Source: Sulfitobacter donghicola DSW-25 = KCTC 12864 = JCM 14565
GTDB lineage: Bacteria > Pseudomonadota > Alphaproteobacteria > Rhodobacterales > Rhodobacteraceae
DNA: 64,000 nt
Direction of reading: 5' to 3'
Assembly (NCBI RefSeq): GCF_000622405.1
Contig: NZ_JASF01000001.1
Span: 1 to 64,000, forward strand
Shown here piece by piece: positions 34,206 to 43,796 of this stretch (position 1 is its first letter; each line of letters opens with the position of its first letter). Made by a program: the position numbers and the translations under genes. The notes under the pieces were generated by a model. It was not told the DNA's origin, ran no database searches, and saw only the letters and a program-made list of their open reading frames with translations.

Positions 34206-35195
34206 ATGAACACCCCGGTTTTAGGACGTGGAGATGGCGCATTTTTTTTGTGCGATATCTTTAACGCTGCCCCGAAAGACGACATTGGCTCGATGGAGCA
34301 TCCGATGTTTTCGCTCTCCACAAGGCCCGACCGCCGCATCCTCAGCTATACCCATAATGACACAGACATCACGGTCACGCCTTCGGTGCGCGGACTGGCG
34401 ACCGTGCACGACAAAGATATCCTGATTTACTGCATCAGCCAGTTGATGGCGGCCCAGAACATTGGGCGTGACATCACTCGTACGATGACGCTCAAGGCGC
34501 ATGATCTGTTGGTTGCCACCTGTCGCGAGACCTCCGGCGATGGATACAAGCGGTTACGTGATGCTTTCGAGCGGCTGGCAGGGACGCGCATCACCACCAA
34601 CATGATGACCGGCGGGCAGGAAGTGACATCGGGTTTTGGCCTGATTGAAAACTGGCAGATCGTGCGGCAGGGACGTGGCGGGCGAATGCTTTGGGTGTCT
34701 GTCACCTTGAGCGAGTGGCTCTACCGCGCTGTGCTGGACAAGGCGGTGCTGACACTGAACCGCGCCTATTTCACACTGCGCAAACCACTGGAGCGGCGCA
34801 TCTATGAGTTGGCGCGAAAGCATTGTGGGCGACAGGCAAGCTGGACTGTTTCGGTCGACACACTTTTGAAGAAGTCCGGATCGGCCTCACCGCGTAGGGT
34901 TTTTCGCAAAATGCTGCGGGATATGATCGTGGCGGATCTATTGCCCGATTATACGGTGGCTGAGGTGCCAGGGGATCTGATGCGGTTCGAGCGGCGCGGC
35001 ACGGTTGTGGAGCCGCGCCAGATGCCAGTGCCCAGTGCCGCTGCGCTGGAGCGTGCACGTAGCCTTGCGCCAGGAATGGATGTTTATGGCTTACAAGCCG
35101 ATTGGCAAGCGGCATGGGCGGCACGGGGCCAGCGAGCTCTGCGCAATCCCGACGCCGCTTTCATCGGTTGGGTGACAAAACAGGTGCGCGGGTGA
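34206..35195 (+). CDS. repA: Plasmid replication initiator RepA
   Basis: A 329-residue initiator of the replication protein A (RPA) family common on alphaproteobacterial plasmids. Characteristic blocks are VRGLATVHDKDILIYCISQL, GDGYKRLRDAFERLAGTRITTNM, IENWQIVRQGRGGRMLWVSVTLSEWLYRAVL and LTLNRAYFTLRKPLERRIYELARKHCG, which form tandem winged-helix DNA-binding domains. AGGA lies 8 bases before the ATG. It is divergent from parAB with iterons between them, the standard RepA plasmid layout. Its sequence could be used to assign the compatibility group, which cannot be done by eye. Confidence 0.93.
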   Translation: MNTPVLGRGDGAFFLCDIFNAAPKDDIGSMEHPMFSLSTRPDRRILSYTHNDTDITVTPSVRGLATVHDKDILIYCISQLMAAQNIGRDITRTMTLKAHDLLVATCRETSGDGYKRLRDAFERLAGTRITTNMMTGGQEVTSGFGLIENWQIVRQGRGGRMLWVSVTLSEWLYRAVLDKAVLTLNRAYFTLRKPLERRIYELARKHCGRQASWTVSVDTLLKKSGSASPRRVFRKMLRDMIVADLLPDYTVAEVPGDLMRFERRGTVVEPRQMPVPSAAALERARSLAPGMDVYGLQADWQAAWAARGQRALRNPDAAFIGWVTKQVRG

Positions 35196-35198
35196 AAG

Positions 35199-35214
35199 CT
35201 TTCGCATACGAAAG
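35199..35214. promoter_or_regulatory. Putative parS centromere site 2
   Basis: CTTTCGCATACGAAAG, a palindrome with 6-bp perfect arms, starts 4 bases after the repA stop and shares 14 of 16 bases with the core of the site between parA and parB. The two sites bracket the replication-partition cassette. Confidence 0.58.
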
Positions 35215-35365
35215 GTGCGTGGGCTGGGCCCATGAGTGTACACGCGGTGACACGCCGTAGCTTGGGATTGCTTGGCAAAGTTGAGAAATTAATTTAGGGC
35301 ACCCCCATATTTAGCCTTAATCTTGAAAATTGGGGCACCACTATTTTAAAATAAGGCAGAATATT

Positions 35366-37204
35366 ATGTGTGGTATTGTTGGCGTTATCGGTAAACATCA
35401 GGCAGCTCCGATCCTTGTGGACGGGCTGCGGCGGTTGGAATACCGCGGCTATGACAGTGCAGGCATTGCAACGATAGGCGAGGAAGACGGCAGGCTTGAC
35501 CGGCGCCGGTCTTTGGGCAAGCTGGTCAACCTTGCGGATCTTTTGGTACATGAGCCGCTGACGGGCACGTCTGGCATCGGGCACACCCGTTGGGCGACGC
35601 ACGGTGCGGCGACCACTGTGAATGCCCACCCGCATGCCCGTGGCCGCGTGGCCGTGGTGCATAACGGTATCATCGAGAATTACCGCACCTTGCGTGAAGA
35701 GCTGGCACAGCACCAGATTGTCCCTGAAACCCAGACCGACACGGAAACCGTGGCGATGTTGTGCAACTGGTTTCTGGATCAGGGGCACAGCGCCGAAGAG
35801 TCCGCCAAGGCGACCATTGCAAAGTTGGAAGGCGCCTATGCGCTGGCGTTCTTGTTTCAAGGCGAGGGGGATCTGATGATCGCGGCCCGCAAGGGTTCCC
35901 CGCTGGCGGTGGGTTGGGGCGAGGGCGAGATGTTCATCGGCTCTGATGCGCTGGCGCTCGCGACGATGACATCGGATGTGACCTATCTTGAAGAAGGCGA
36001 TGTCGCCGTGCTGACCCGAGCGGGGGCTACCTTTTATGAGGAAGGCGGCGCAGTCGTAGAGCGCGCGCGCAAAACGGTAGAGATCGACGTCCATAGTATC
36101 GACAAGGGTGGCTACAAACACTTCATGGCCAAAGAAATCGCCGAGCAGCCGCGTGTACTGGCCGCGGCGGCAGATTTCTATCTTGGGGGTCGCGAGGCGG
36201 CAGACAGAGCCGGGCGCGGACTGTTGGACAGCATCGATTTCTCGGAGGTGGACCGTTTGGTGATGGTCGCTTGTGGCACTGCTGCTCTGGCCTGTCACAC
36301 GGCGAAATACTGGTTTGAGCAGATTGCTAAGCTGCCTGTCGAGGTCGATATTGCCTCTGAATACCGCTACCGTGAGCCGCCGTTGTCTGACCGGGCTGTG
36401 GCGTTGTTCGTGAGCCAGTCCGGCGAGACCGCCGACACATTGGCCGCTCTGCGCTATTGCGCGGGCAAGGCGCGCAGCATTGTGTCTGTAGTCAATGTGG
36501 CCACGTCGTCGATTGCGCGCGAAAGTGATGTGGCGCTGCCCATTCTGGCAGGCACTGAAATTGGTGTGGCTTCTACAAAGGCATTCACCTGCCAACTGAC
36601 GGTGCTGGCGGCAATGGCGATCAAGGCGGCGCGCCAGCGGGGGCATATTGATGCGGCCGATGAGGTTGAACTCCAAGAGCAACTGATGGCGACGCCGCGT
36701 ATGGTGGGGCAGGCGCTACACTGTGACACCGCAGTGAGGGAGGTTGCAGGGCAACTTGGTCACGTGGATGACGCTCTGTTCCTGGGGCGAGGTGCGATGT
36801 ATCCGCTGGCCCTCGAAGGGGCGTTGAAGCTCAAGGAAATTTCGTACATCCACGCTGAGGGCTACGCCAGCGGCGAGCTCAAGCATGGGCCGATTGCGCT
36901 TGTGGATGATCAACTGCCGGTGATTGTATTAGCACCAAGTGACGCGATGTTCGATAAGTCTATTTCCAACATGCAAGAAGTCATGGCGCGGGGCGGCAAG
37001 ATCGTTATGATCAGTGATGCCGCAGGATTGGCCGAGGGAGGCGAAGGCGTCTGGCACACCGTCGGGATGCCGGACATCGAGGGACCATTTGCTCCTATTG
37101 TCTATGCGGTGCCTGTTCAATTATTGGCGTATTACACCGCTGTTGAGAAAGGGACTGATGTCGATCAGCCCCGTAACCTCGCAAAATCGGTGACGGTAGA
37201 GTAA
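35366..37204 (+). CDS. glmS: Glucosamine-6-phosphate synthase
   Basis: Glutamine-fructose-6-phosphate aminotransferase, 612 residues, normal length. It starts MCGIVGVIG, where Cys2 becomes the N-terminal nucleophile of the glutaminase domain (about 1-220), with GIGHTRWATHG and NGIIEN also present. Two SIS sugar-isomerase domains follow (SQSGETADTLAAL, FLGRGAMYPLALEGALKLKEISYIHAEGYASGELKHGPIAL), and the C-terminus is the conserved PRNLAKSVTVE. ATG at 35366 must be the start, because the Cys must follow Met. It makes glucosamine-6-phosphate for GlmM, encoded next. Probably a second copy beside a chromosomal one. Confidence 0.96.
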   Translation: MCGIVGVIGKHQAAPILVDGLRRLEYRGYDSAGIATIGEEDGRLDRRRSLGKLVNLADLLVHEPLTGTSGIGHTRWATHGAATTVNAHPHARGRVAVVHNGIIENYRTLREELAQHQIVPETQTDTETVAMLCNWFLDQGHSAEESAKATIAKLEGAYALAFLFQGEGDLMIAARKGSPLAVGWGEGEMFIGSDALALATMTSDVTYLEEGDVAVLTRAGATFYEEGGAVVERARKTVEIDVHSIDKGGYKHFMAKEIAEQPRVLAAAADFYLGGREAADRAGRGLLDSIDFSEVDRLVMVACGTAALACHTAKYWFEQIAKLPVEVDIASEYRYREPPLSDRAVALFVSQSGETADTLAALRYCAGKARSIVSVVNVATSSIARESDVALPILAGTEIGVASTKAFTCQLTVLAAMAIKAARQRGHIDAADEVELQEQLMATPRMVGQALHCDTAVREVAGQLGHVDDALFLGRGAMYPLALEGALKLKEISYIHAEGYASGELKHGPIALVDDQLPVIVLAPSDAMFDKSISNMQEVMARGGKIVMISDAAGLAEGGEGVWHTVGMPDIEGPFAPIVYAVPVQLLAYYTAVEKGTDVDQPRNLAKSVTVE

Positions 37205-37254
37205 ATTAGTTAGAATAAATTTTAGTACAAGCATCCTGCTTGAGGGGAACAATC

Positions 37255-38592
37255 ATGAGCAAAAGTTATTTCGGGACGGATGGTATCAGGGGCCGTGCGG
37301 GTCATCACCCAATGACGGCGGAATTTGCCGTGCGTCTGGCGATGGCTGTCGGGCAGTATTTTCGCCGCGGTGAGGGCCGCCACCGTGTTGTCATCGGGAA
37401 GGATACGCGGCGCTCTGGCTATATGTTGGAAAATGCGCTGACCGGGGGCTTTACGGCGGCGGGAATGGATGTTTTTGCGCTGGGTCCGATTGCAACGCCG
37501 GCGGTGGGGCGGTTGACCCATTCGATGCGGGCGGATTTAGGGGTGATGATCTCGGCCAGCCACAATCCGGCCCATGACAACGGCATCAAGTTTTTCGGGC
37601 CTGACGGCTATAAGCTGTCGGACGAGGCTGAGCATGCGATCGAGGCTATTCTGGACGGGGACACGTTGGGGCAACCGGTTGATGTGATCGGTCGGGTGAC
37701 GCGGCTGAACGATAGCGCCGGCCGCTATGTTGAATACGCCAAGACAACGCTGCCGGACCGTGTGCGTCTGGACGGGATGAAGATCGTGATCGATTGCGCC
37801 AATGGGGCGGCTTATAAAACCGCGCCTGAAACCCTGTGGGAACTGGGTGCACAAATTATCCCGCTGGGGGTCAGCCCCAACGGATATAACATCAATGACG
37901 GCTGCGGCTCGACCCATCCTGAAATGGCAGGGCAGGCGGTGCGTGATCACGGCGCGGACATCGGCATCTGTCTGGACGGGGATGCGGACCGCATCATCAT
38001 ATTAGACGAGACGGGCACAGTGGCTGACGGAGATCAGATCATGGCCCTGTTGGCGACCCATTGGGCCCGCGCGGGACGTTTGAACCATAACACGCTTGTG
38101 GCGACGGTGATGTCGAATCTGGGGCTCGAGCGGTATTTGCGGGGGCAGGGCATTACGTTGCGGCGTACGGGTGTGGGCGACCGCTATGTTGTGGAAGAAA
38201 TGCGCGTAGGGGGTTTTAATATGGGCGGTGAGCAGTCGGGCCATATCGTGATGACTGACTATGCCACGACCGGTGACGGTCTGGTGGCGGGCCTGCAATT
38301 TCTTGCGGCACTCAAGGAAAGCGGGAAACCTGCCAGCGCGCTTACGCGGAGCTTTGAACCGGTGCCGCAGCTGTTGGAAAACGTAAAGTTCTCTCCCCAA
38401 ATTGCGCCGCTTGAGCTGCCTGTCATTCAGGATGCCATTGCCCAGGGAGAGGTGCGGTTGGCGCAGACAGGGCGCCTTTTGATCCGTAAATCTGGCACGG
38501 AGCCGTTGGTCCGCGTGATGGGTGAGAGCGAGGACGCAGCACTGTTGAAGGATGTTGTGATGGGTATCGCAGAGAAAATCCGGGCACTATAA
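37255..38592 (+). CDS. glmM: Phosphoglucosamine mutase
   Basis: A 445-residue enzyme that converts glucosamine-6-phosphate to glucosamine-1-phosphate, the step after GlmS toward UDP-GlcNAc. Family markers are [12 protein letters not shown] at the start, the phosphoserine loop [24 protein letters not shown], the metal loop [24 protein letters not shown] and the phosphate loop [15 protein letters not shown] at 37255 has GAGGGGA upstream. It lies 50 bases after glmS, so the two are probably co-transcribed. Confidence 0.96.
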   Translation: MSKSYFGTDGIRGRAGHHPMTAEFAVRLAMAVGQYFRRGEGRHRVVIGKDTRRSGYMLENALTGGFTAAGMDVFALGPIATPAVGRLTHSMRADLGVMISASHNPAHDNGIKFFGPDGYKLSDEAEHAIEAILDGDTLGQPVDVIGRVTRLNDSAGRYVEYAKTTLPDRVRLDGMKIVIDCANGAAYKTAPETLWELGAQIIPLGVSPNGYNINDGCGSTHPEMAGQAVRDHGADIGICLDGDADRIIILDETGTVADGDQIMALLATHWARAGRLNHNTLVATVMSNLGLERYLRGQGITLRRTGVGDRYVVEEMRVGGFNMGGEQSGHIVMTDYATTGDGLVAGLQFLAALKESGKPASALTRSFEPVPQLLENVKFSPQIAPLELPVIQDAIAQGEVRLAQTGRLLIRKSGTEPLVRVMGESEDAALLKDVVMGIAEKIRAL

Positions 38593-38641
38593 TGGATCAT
38601 ATTAGATCTGTAATCTAGGGAATTCAGGCTCTGTATAGGGA

Positions 38642-39157
38642 TTACGGGGCTTCGATTATCCGGCCTTCGGAACGGCCTGCGGCCTCGTAATGCAGCAGCG
38701 CGGGCCAGCGCGATTCAGCGACATCGGGATAGGCGAGGTAATAGGCCATCGTGTTGAAATCTGGCCCGGGGTTGCGCCCTTCGTAGTTGCCTGCGCGCAG
38801 GTAATGCTCGTACGGGTCCATGCCTGACGCTCGAAGTTCGGGATCCTGTGCAAGATACCAGTCGGAGTCGAAATACACGCTCGCGTCCAGCATCTCTTTC
38901 ATCTGTTGCAGATCCGGCAATCCTTCGCCGTGGCCTGTAAACCAGACGATTTGGCGCATCCGCGCAAGGGCCAACTCTACCGCATGGCGATGTTTGAGTG
39001 CTATTACCACTTCATCGGTCTCCATCTGTGCCCGCAAGCTTTCCAGCTCTTGGGACAGGGCGATGTTCTCGGCGCGCAAGACGGCCTCGATCTGTTCGTG
39101 GGTTTGTGCGGCGCTGGCAGCGGATTGCGAAGCTAGCAGATCGTCTGTGTCGTTCAT
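38642..39157 (-). CDS. Small coiled-coil protein with glycosyltransferase-type FDxxWY/EGR motif
   Basis: A 171-residue protein with no catalytic domain. Residues 15-70 are strongly helical and heptad-like (EQIEAVLRAENIALSQELESLRAQM), a likely coiled coil. Residues 96-166 are a complete two-part motif FDSDWYLAQDPEL..DPYEHYLRAGNYEGRNPGPDF..YYLAYPDV..PALLHYEAAGRSEGR, which elsewhere in the window is attached to glycosyltransferases and methyltransferases. AGGAG six bases before the ATG supports the start. It is divergent from ugd. A scaffold or docking role in a polysaccharide complex is a reasonable guess but has no direct evidence; function unknown. Confidence 0.68.
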   Translation of the reverse strand: MNDTDDLLASQSAASAAQTHEQIEAVLRAENIALSQELESLRAQMETDEVVIALKHRHAVELALARMRQIVWFTGHGEGLPDLQQMKEMLDASVYFDSDWYLAQDPELRASGMDPYEHYLRAGNYEGRNPGPDFNTMAYYLAYPDVAESRWPALLHYEAAGRSEGRIIEAP

Positions 39158-39298
39158 GGCGGTCTCCTGACAGTGTATTCCGGTTTCATCTATCAGCGGT
39201 AGGTGTCCACTACAAATGGCTGGGCAGTGTTGCGCTAATAGACCTATCTGGGACGTTGGTGTATGGCTGACGAGGTGAATTAGAGTAAAGGTTTCCCA

Positions 39299-40477
39299 AT
39301 GTCTTCCTCCCCCCTTATTGCTGTCGCAGGCATTGGTTATGTCGGTCTGTCAAACGCGGTGCTGCTGGCGCGTCATACGTCTGTGTGTGCGCTGGATGTT
39401 AATGCCGAACGAGTAGCTATGGTCAATGCCGGGCAGTGTCCGATTGTCGATATACAGATGGAAGAGGTTTTGGCGGGAGGGCAGCTTGATTTACGCGCAA
39501 CAACTGATCCCGAGAAGGCCTTCAGGCAGGCTGATTTCATCATTGTGGCCACGCCGACGGACTATGATCCGAAGACCAATTTTTTTGACACCTCCAGTGT
39601 CGAGAGTGTTGTGACGCAAGCCTTGGAGATGAACGCCACGGCGGCGATTGTAATCAAGTCGACTGTGCCCGTCGGCTTTACCAAAGCACTATCTGTGCGG
39701 TTGGGCACGGACCGCCTGATTTTCAGCCCCGAGTTTCTGCGCGAAGGCCGTGCGCTTTATGACAACCTCAATCCGAGCCGCATCGTCGTGGGCGGGCAGG
39801 GGCCAACGGCCGAGGCATTTGCCCAACTGCTTCAACAAGGGGCCGATATTGATGATGTGCCGACACTGTTTACTGGCCCCACCGAGGCCGAAGCGATCAA
39901 GCTGTTTGCGAATGCGTTTCTGGCGATGCGGGTGGCCTATTTCAATGAGCTTGATAGCTATGCGATGGCGCAAGGACTGGAGAGCCGCCAGATTATTGAA
40001 GGTGTGGGCCTCGATCCGCGCATCGGGGATCACTACAACAACCCCTCGTTTGGCTATGGCGGGTATTGCCTGCCCAAAGACAGCAAGCAGCTGTTGGCGA
40101 ACTACTCTGACGTGCCCCAGAATATGATCCGCGCAATTGTAGACGCAAACCACACGCGCAAGGATTTCATTTCGGACCAGATCATTGCGGCGGCGCCAAA
40201 GACGGTGGGGATTTACCGGCTGGTGATGAAGGCGGGATCGGACAACTTCCGCCAAAGCTCGATCCAGGGGATTATGAAGCGGATCAAGGCCAAGGGCATC
40301 GAAGTGATCGTCTATGAGCCGGCGATGCAAGAGGCCCGGTTTTTCGGATCGGAAGTGGTGAATGATTTGGCCCGCTTCAAAGAGCAGGCGGATATGATTG
40401 TGGCCAACCGCCTGACGTCTGACCTGGATGATGTAACAGACCGCGTGTTCACCCGTGATCTGTTCGGGTCTGATTAG
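39299..40477 (+). CDS. ugd: UDP-glucose 6-dehydrogenase
   Basis: A 392-residue NAD-dependent enzyme of the short (E. coli Ugd-like) type that oxidises UDP-glucose to UDP-glucuronate. Seen are the NAD loop [58 protein letters not shown] and the catalytic-cysteine segment [15 protein letters not shown]. Provides uronic acid for an acidic polysaccharide. AAAGG lies 7 bases before the ATG. It converges with the AsnB-like gene, leaving 21 bases between their stops. Confidence 0.93.
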   Translation: MSSSPLIAVAGIGYVGLSNAVLLARHTSVCALDVNAERVAMVNAGQCPIVDIQMEEVLAGGQLDLRATTDPEKAFRQADFIIVATPTDYDPKTNFFDTSSVESVVTQALEMNATAAIVIKSTVPVGFTKALSVRLGTDRLIFSPEFLREGRALYDNLNPSRIVVGGQGPTAEAFAQLLQQGADIDDVPTLFTGPTEAEAIKLFANAFLAMRVAYFNELDSYAMAQGLESRQIIEGVGLDPRIGDHYNNPSFGYGGYCLPKDSKQLLANYSDVPQNMIRAIVDANHTRKDFISDQIIAAAPKTVGIYRLVMKAGSDNFRQSSIQGIMKRIKAKGIEVIVYEPAMQEARFFGSEVVNDLARFKEQADMIVANRLTSDLDDVTDRVFTRDLFGSD

Positions 40478-40498
40478 GGGTGCATAACGCCCATAGAT

Positions 40499-42001
40499 TT
40501 ATATATTTAACAGGTCAGCCAAGAGGGCGTTGTGGATCGTGATGCCGTCTTGAGGGTGGCTTACTTTACCCTCACGCGCGATTTGTGCGGCGATATCACA
40601 TGCGTTTGTATGTGCGGCCGCATCAGCTAGATGAGCAAGCGGAGAATGAGCTTTCCCTTGCGTGTTTGAGGACGGGCGGATCGTGCCAGAATAGATTTTC
40701 CCTGACATAGGGGCCAGTTGTGGCCTGTCTAGCAGATGCATCAGGCAGGCCTCTGATGGCATTTTTGAACTATTATCATACGGCTGCGTCATCAATTCGG
40801 GCGTTGCTGCGTTCATAATGTCAAAAAGAAGCTGGTTGCGCTCCAGTTCCTGTGCCGTCTTGAACCGTGTTGCTGCGTATAGATGCCGTGAGGCAAGGGG
40901 CATGATGCGGATCGAGTAATTGCCAAGCAGTCCAGAATGGAGTCGGTCGCGGAACTCACGGTAGTGTAGCATCATCGGAGGCACCTTGTTTCCTGCGATT
41001 TTGATGCTCTGGTAAATGCTCTGTAGTACGGTATCGAAATTTGCATCCGACAAGGGGCCACGGACGGATTGCAGGTGCGCGCGTATGTTGGTGTGAGCGT
41101 AGAAAGGTCTATGACCCTCACCACCGCCTCCCATCACATGGACTAATTTCGGGTGTGCTGTTTGTGGCGGCATATACAGAGGGCTATACGCCCCGAGGCA
41201 GGTAAGCCGCCACAAGCTGAACATATCATGGCTGTCCATTGAAACGGTATCTGTTTCCAGCTTTTTGTTCAGTGCAAAGTCGAATTCTCCACTCAGTGTC
41301 TTGGCAACGGCGTAATCATCTTTGTGTCGGCCATAAGCACCACAGTTGAATGTCATTTGGGCGGGTGCACCAAAAACTCTGGAAGCGGCGAGGAAAAGTG
41401 AAAGGTTCACCCGCGAGTCGACGCCCCCGGTGATGTCGACTTTCAAAGGGGTTTGCATCAGGGTGCCAGCGCGGCCCAACCAGATGTTCAGGAAATTCTC
41501 CATCGCGGTTTCATAGTCGGCAAACCGCTCAAGGTTGTCATGTACTTTTACAGAAAGCTGCCCTGCCTCGATACTGATTAGGGAGTGTGACGGCAGCAGA
41601 CTGATTTCGGCAACGGCAGTGTCAAAAGACCAGAGTTGTTGCCAAAACGCACCTTTCAAATTCCATGTTGCAAAGTGTTCAGGTCTGACTGCTATGCTCC
41701 AGCCACGCTCTTTTACCTTGTCCACAAGCAGTGCAAAGGAATTTGAAAAAGCCCAACCCTCATCACTTTTGTAGGTAAACATCTTCATGTTACCTTTATA
41801 GTCCGCACCACCTACGAAACGCGGTCCTGTTTTTTTAAGCATAAAATAACGTCCGTCCTCGTGGAACGGCACGTCGCGGTGATATTGGTCTAATCCGCCA
41901 TTCCCGATCACCAAATCGGTGTCGCAAAACGCATAGCCGCGGAAGAACCGAAGCGGCAGCGTGCTGTCGGAGGTAAAACAAAAAAAATCGCTTGGATGCA
42001 T
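40499..42001 (-). CDS. Asparagine-synthase-like ATP-pyrophosphatase protein
   Basis: A 500-residue protein. The middle part has the PP-loop LKVDITGGVDSRVNLSLFLA (about residues 187-206), the ATP-pyrophosphatase signature of asparagine-synthase-type amide-forming enzymes. The N-terminal 150 residues (SDEGWAFSNSFALLVDKV..LLPSHSLISIEAGQLSVKV) follow the layout of the glutaminase domain but lack the Met-Cys start, so glutamine hydrolysis is not expected. It is 66 bases after rmlA on the same strand, the last gene of the rhamnose operon. It may amidate or aminoacylate a sugar or uronate. Substrate unknown; no close match recognised. Confidence 0.62.
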   Translation of the reverse strand: MHPSDFFCFTSDSTLPLRFFRGYAFCDTDLVIGNGGLDQYHRDVPFHEDGRYFMLKKTGPRFVGGADYKGNMKMFTYKSDEGWAFSNSFALLVDKVKERGWSIAVRPEHFATWNLKGAFWQQLWSFDTAVAEISLLPSHSLISIEAGQLSVKVHDNLERFADYETAMENFLNIWLGRAGTLMQTPLKVDITGGVDSRVNLSLFLAASRVFGAPAQMTFNCGAYGRHKDDYAVAKTLSGEFDFALNKKLETDTVSMDSHDMFSLWRLTCLGAYSPLYMPPQTAHPKLVHVMGGGGEGHRPFYAHTNIRAHLQSVRGPLSDANFDTVLQSIYQSIKIAGNKVPPMMLHYREFRDRLHSGLLGNYSIRIMPLASRHLYAATRFKTAQELERNQLLFDIMNAATPELMTQPYDNSSKMPSEACLMHLLDRPQLAPMSGKIYSGTIRPSSNTQGKAHSPLAHLADAAAHTNACDIAAQIAREGKVSHPQDGITIHNALLADLLNI

Positions 42002-42066
42002 CAGAGAGCTTTCAAAGGGTGCCTGTGCGAAAGGGTCGTATCATCGATGAAATGGTCGACTGAATT

Positions 42067-42945
42067 TCAGTTTCTTTCGCCGATTAAGCCCTCAAGATAC
42101 GTGCCATAATCATTCTTGGCATAGCGCTTTGCGCGGGCGTGCAACGCTTCGTCGCTGATCCAGCCTTGGCCATAAGCGATCTCGTCGGGGCTGCCGGTTT
42201 GCAGACCTTGGCGGCGCTCGAGGGTGCGTACGAAATTGCCTGCATCCAGCAGTGAGCCGTGGGTGCCGGTATCAAGCCAGGCATAGCCGCGGCCCATCCG
42301 TTCGACCGACAGCAACCCCTCGTCCAGATACATCTCCAGCAGGGTGGTGATTTCCAGCTCGCCGCGCGGGGAGGGCTGTACCTGTGCCGCGCGCTCAGGT
42401 GCGTCACCATCGAGGAAATAGAGGCCTGTGACGGCGAAATTCGAGGGCGGGACTTCGGGCTTTTCAATGATCGAGATTGCGCGCCCTTCGTCATCAAAGT
42501 CGACCACGCCGTAGCGTTCAGGGTCTGCTACACGATAGCCAAACACGGTGCCGCCTGTCTGTTTGGCATCTGCCTGTGCAAGGATTTCTGGCAGGCCGTG
42601 ACCAAAGAAAATATTGTCTCCCAACACCAGCGCAGAGGGCGCACCGGCAAGGAAATCTTTTGCCAGAATATAGGCTTGCGCAAGCCCGTCGGGACTTGGT
42701 TGTATGATATAGGTGAATTCCATGCCCCACTGGCTGCCGTTCCCCAGCAGGCGCTCGAACTGGCTTTGATCCTCCGGGGTGGTGATGATGGCGACTTCGC
42801 TGATGCCGCCCAGCATCAGCACTGACAGGGGATAATAAATCATCGGTTTGTCATAGATCGGCAGCAGTTGTTTCGAGATGCCAAGGGTGATCGGATACAG
42901 CCGTGTGCCAGAGCCACCTGCGAGGATAATGCCTTTGCGCTTCAT
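42067..42945 (-). CDS. rmlA: Glucose-1-phosphate thymidylyltransferase
   Basis: First enzyme of dTDP-L-rhamnose synthesis, joining glucose-1-phosphate and dTTP. It has 292 residues, normal length, with GIILAGGSGTRLYPITLGISKQLLPIYDKPMIYYPLS, VLGDNIFFGHGL and ISIIEKPEVPPSNFAVTGLYFLD. Its ATG overlaps the rmlD stop by 4 bases, so translation is coupled. RmlA is typically feedback-inhibited by dTDP-rhamnose. Confidence 0.96.
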   Translation of the reverse strand: MKRKGIILAGGSGTRLYPITLGISKQLLPIYDKPMIYYPLSVLMLGGISEVAIITTPEDQSQFERLLGNGSQWGMEFTYIIQPSPDGLAQAYILAKDFLAGAPSALVLGDNIFFGHGLPEILAQADAKQTGGTVFGYRVADPERYGVVDFDDEGRAISIIEKPEVPPSNFAVTGLYFLDGDAPERAAQVQPSPRGELEITTLLEMYLDEGLLSVERMGRGYAWLDTGTHGSLLDAGNFVRTLERRQGLQTGSPDEIAYGQGWISDEALHARAKRYAKNDYGTYLEGLIGERN

Positions 42946-43793
42946 ATGGTATGCTCCAATGTCTTGAGGACGCAGCCTAGGCCTGTTTTCCAGTCGGGCT
43001 GTGCGATGTTGAAATCAGTCTCTAATGTAGTGCCATCCATGCGTGAATTCAGCGGACGGCAGGCGGGGGTCGGGTAGTCGGCAGTGGGAATGCCGCTGAC
43101 AGTTACGGCGCGGTTTGCCTGTGTGAAAATTTCCGTGGCGAAATCGGCCCATGAGACGGCGGGTGTTCCGCCGAAATGATGCGTGCCGCCTTTGTTAGGA
43201 TCTGATAGCATCTGTTGCGCCATGCTCAGAGCGGCCTTTGCGATGTCTGCCGCAGGGGTCGGACCGCCGATCTGGTCGGCCACCACGCTCAGCGCATCGC
43301 GGGTCTGCGACAGGCGCAGCATGGTTTTGACAAAATTGTTGCCATGCGCAGAAAATACCCATGAGGTACGCAGAATGGCAGATTGCCCACCCGCAGCGCG
43401 CACGCCTTCTTCGCCTGCCAGTTTGGTGCGACCATAGGCGTTTTGCGGTGCAACAGGGTCAGATACACGCCACGGATCGGTGCCGGTGCCTGCAAATACA
43501 TAATCGGTCGAGATATGGATGAACGGGGTGCCGCGCGCCGCACAGGCGTGGGCCATCGCGGTGGGGGCGTCGCCGTTGATAACGTGGGCAACCGCTTCTT
43601 CTTGCTCGGCGCGGTCCACGGCGGTATAGGCGGCTGCGTTGATCACCACATCGCAATCCGACGCGGCAATCACAGCGGCACAGGCCGCCGGATCAGACAG
43701 GTCTGCGCTGTCGCGGCCAAGGGCCACAACATCAGCCTGCAATTGTAGCTCGGTCGCAACCTGACCGGTTTTACCAAAGATAAGAATACGCAT
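42942..43793 (-). CDS. rmlD: dTDP-4-dehydrorhamnose reductase
   Basis: Last enzyme of dTDP-L-rhamnose synthesis. 283 residues, SDR fold with MRILIFGKTGQVATEL (NAD(P) loop), VINAAAYTAVDRAE, ISTDYVFAGTG and the catalytic NAYGRTKLAGEE. It sits 3 bases after rmlB and overlaps rmlA by 4 bases. Confidence 0.95.
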   Translation of the reverse strand: MRILIFGKTGQVATELQLQADVVALGRDSADLSDPAACAAVIAASDCDVVINAAAYTAVDRAEQEEAVAHVINGDAPTAMAHACAARGTPFIHISTDYVFAGTGTDPWRVSDPVAPQNAYGRTKLAGEEGVRAAGGQSAILRTSWVFSAHGNNFVKTMLRLSQTRDALSVVADQIGGPTPAADIAKAALSMAQQMLSDPNKGGTHHFGGTPAVSWADFATEIFTQANRAVTVSGIPTADYPTPACRPLNSRMDGTTLETDFNIAQPDWKTGLGCVLKTLEHTI

Positions 43794-43796
43794 CGA

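Noticed and set aside
35294..36682. 462-codon minus-strand frame opposite glmS
   Set aside because: glmS is complete with all family motifs on the plus strand; the antisense translation is His/Arg-rich and matches nothing known.
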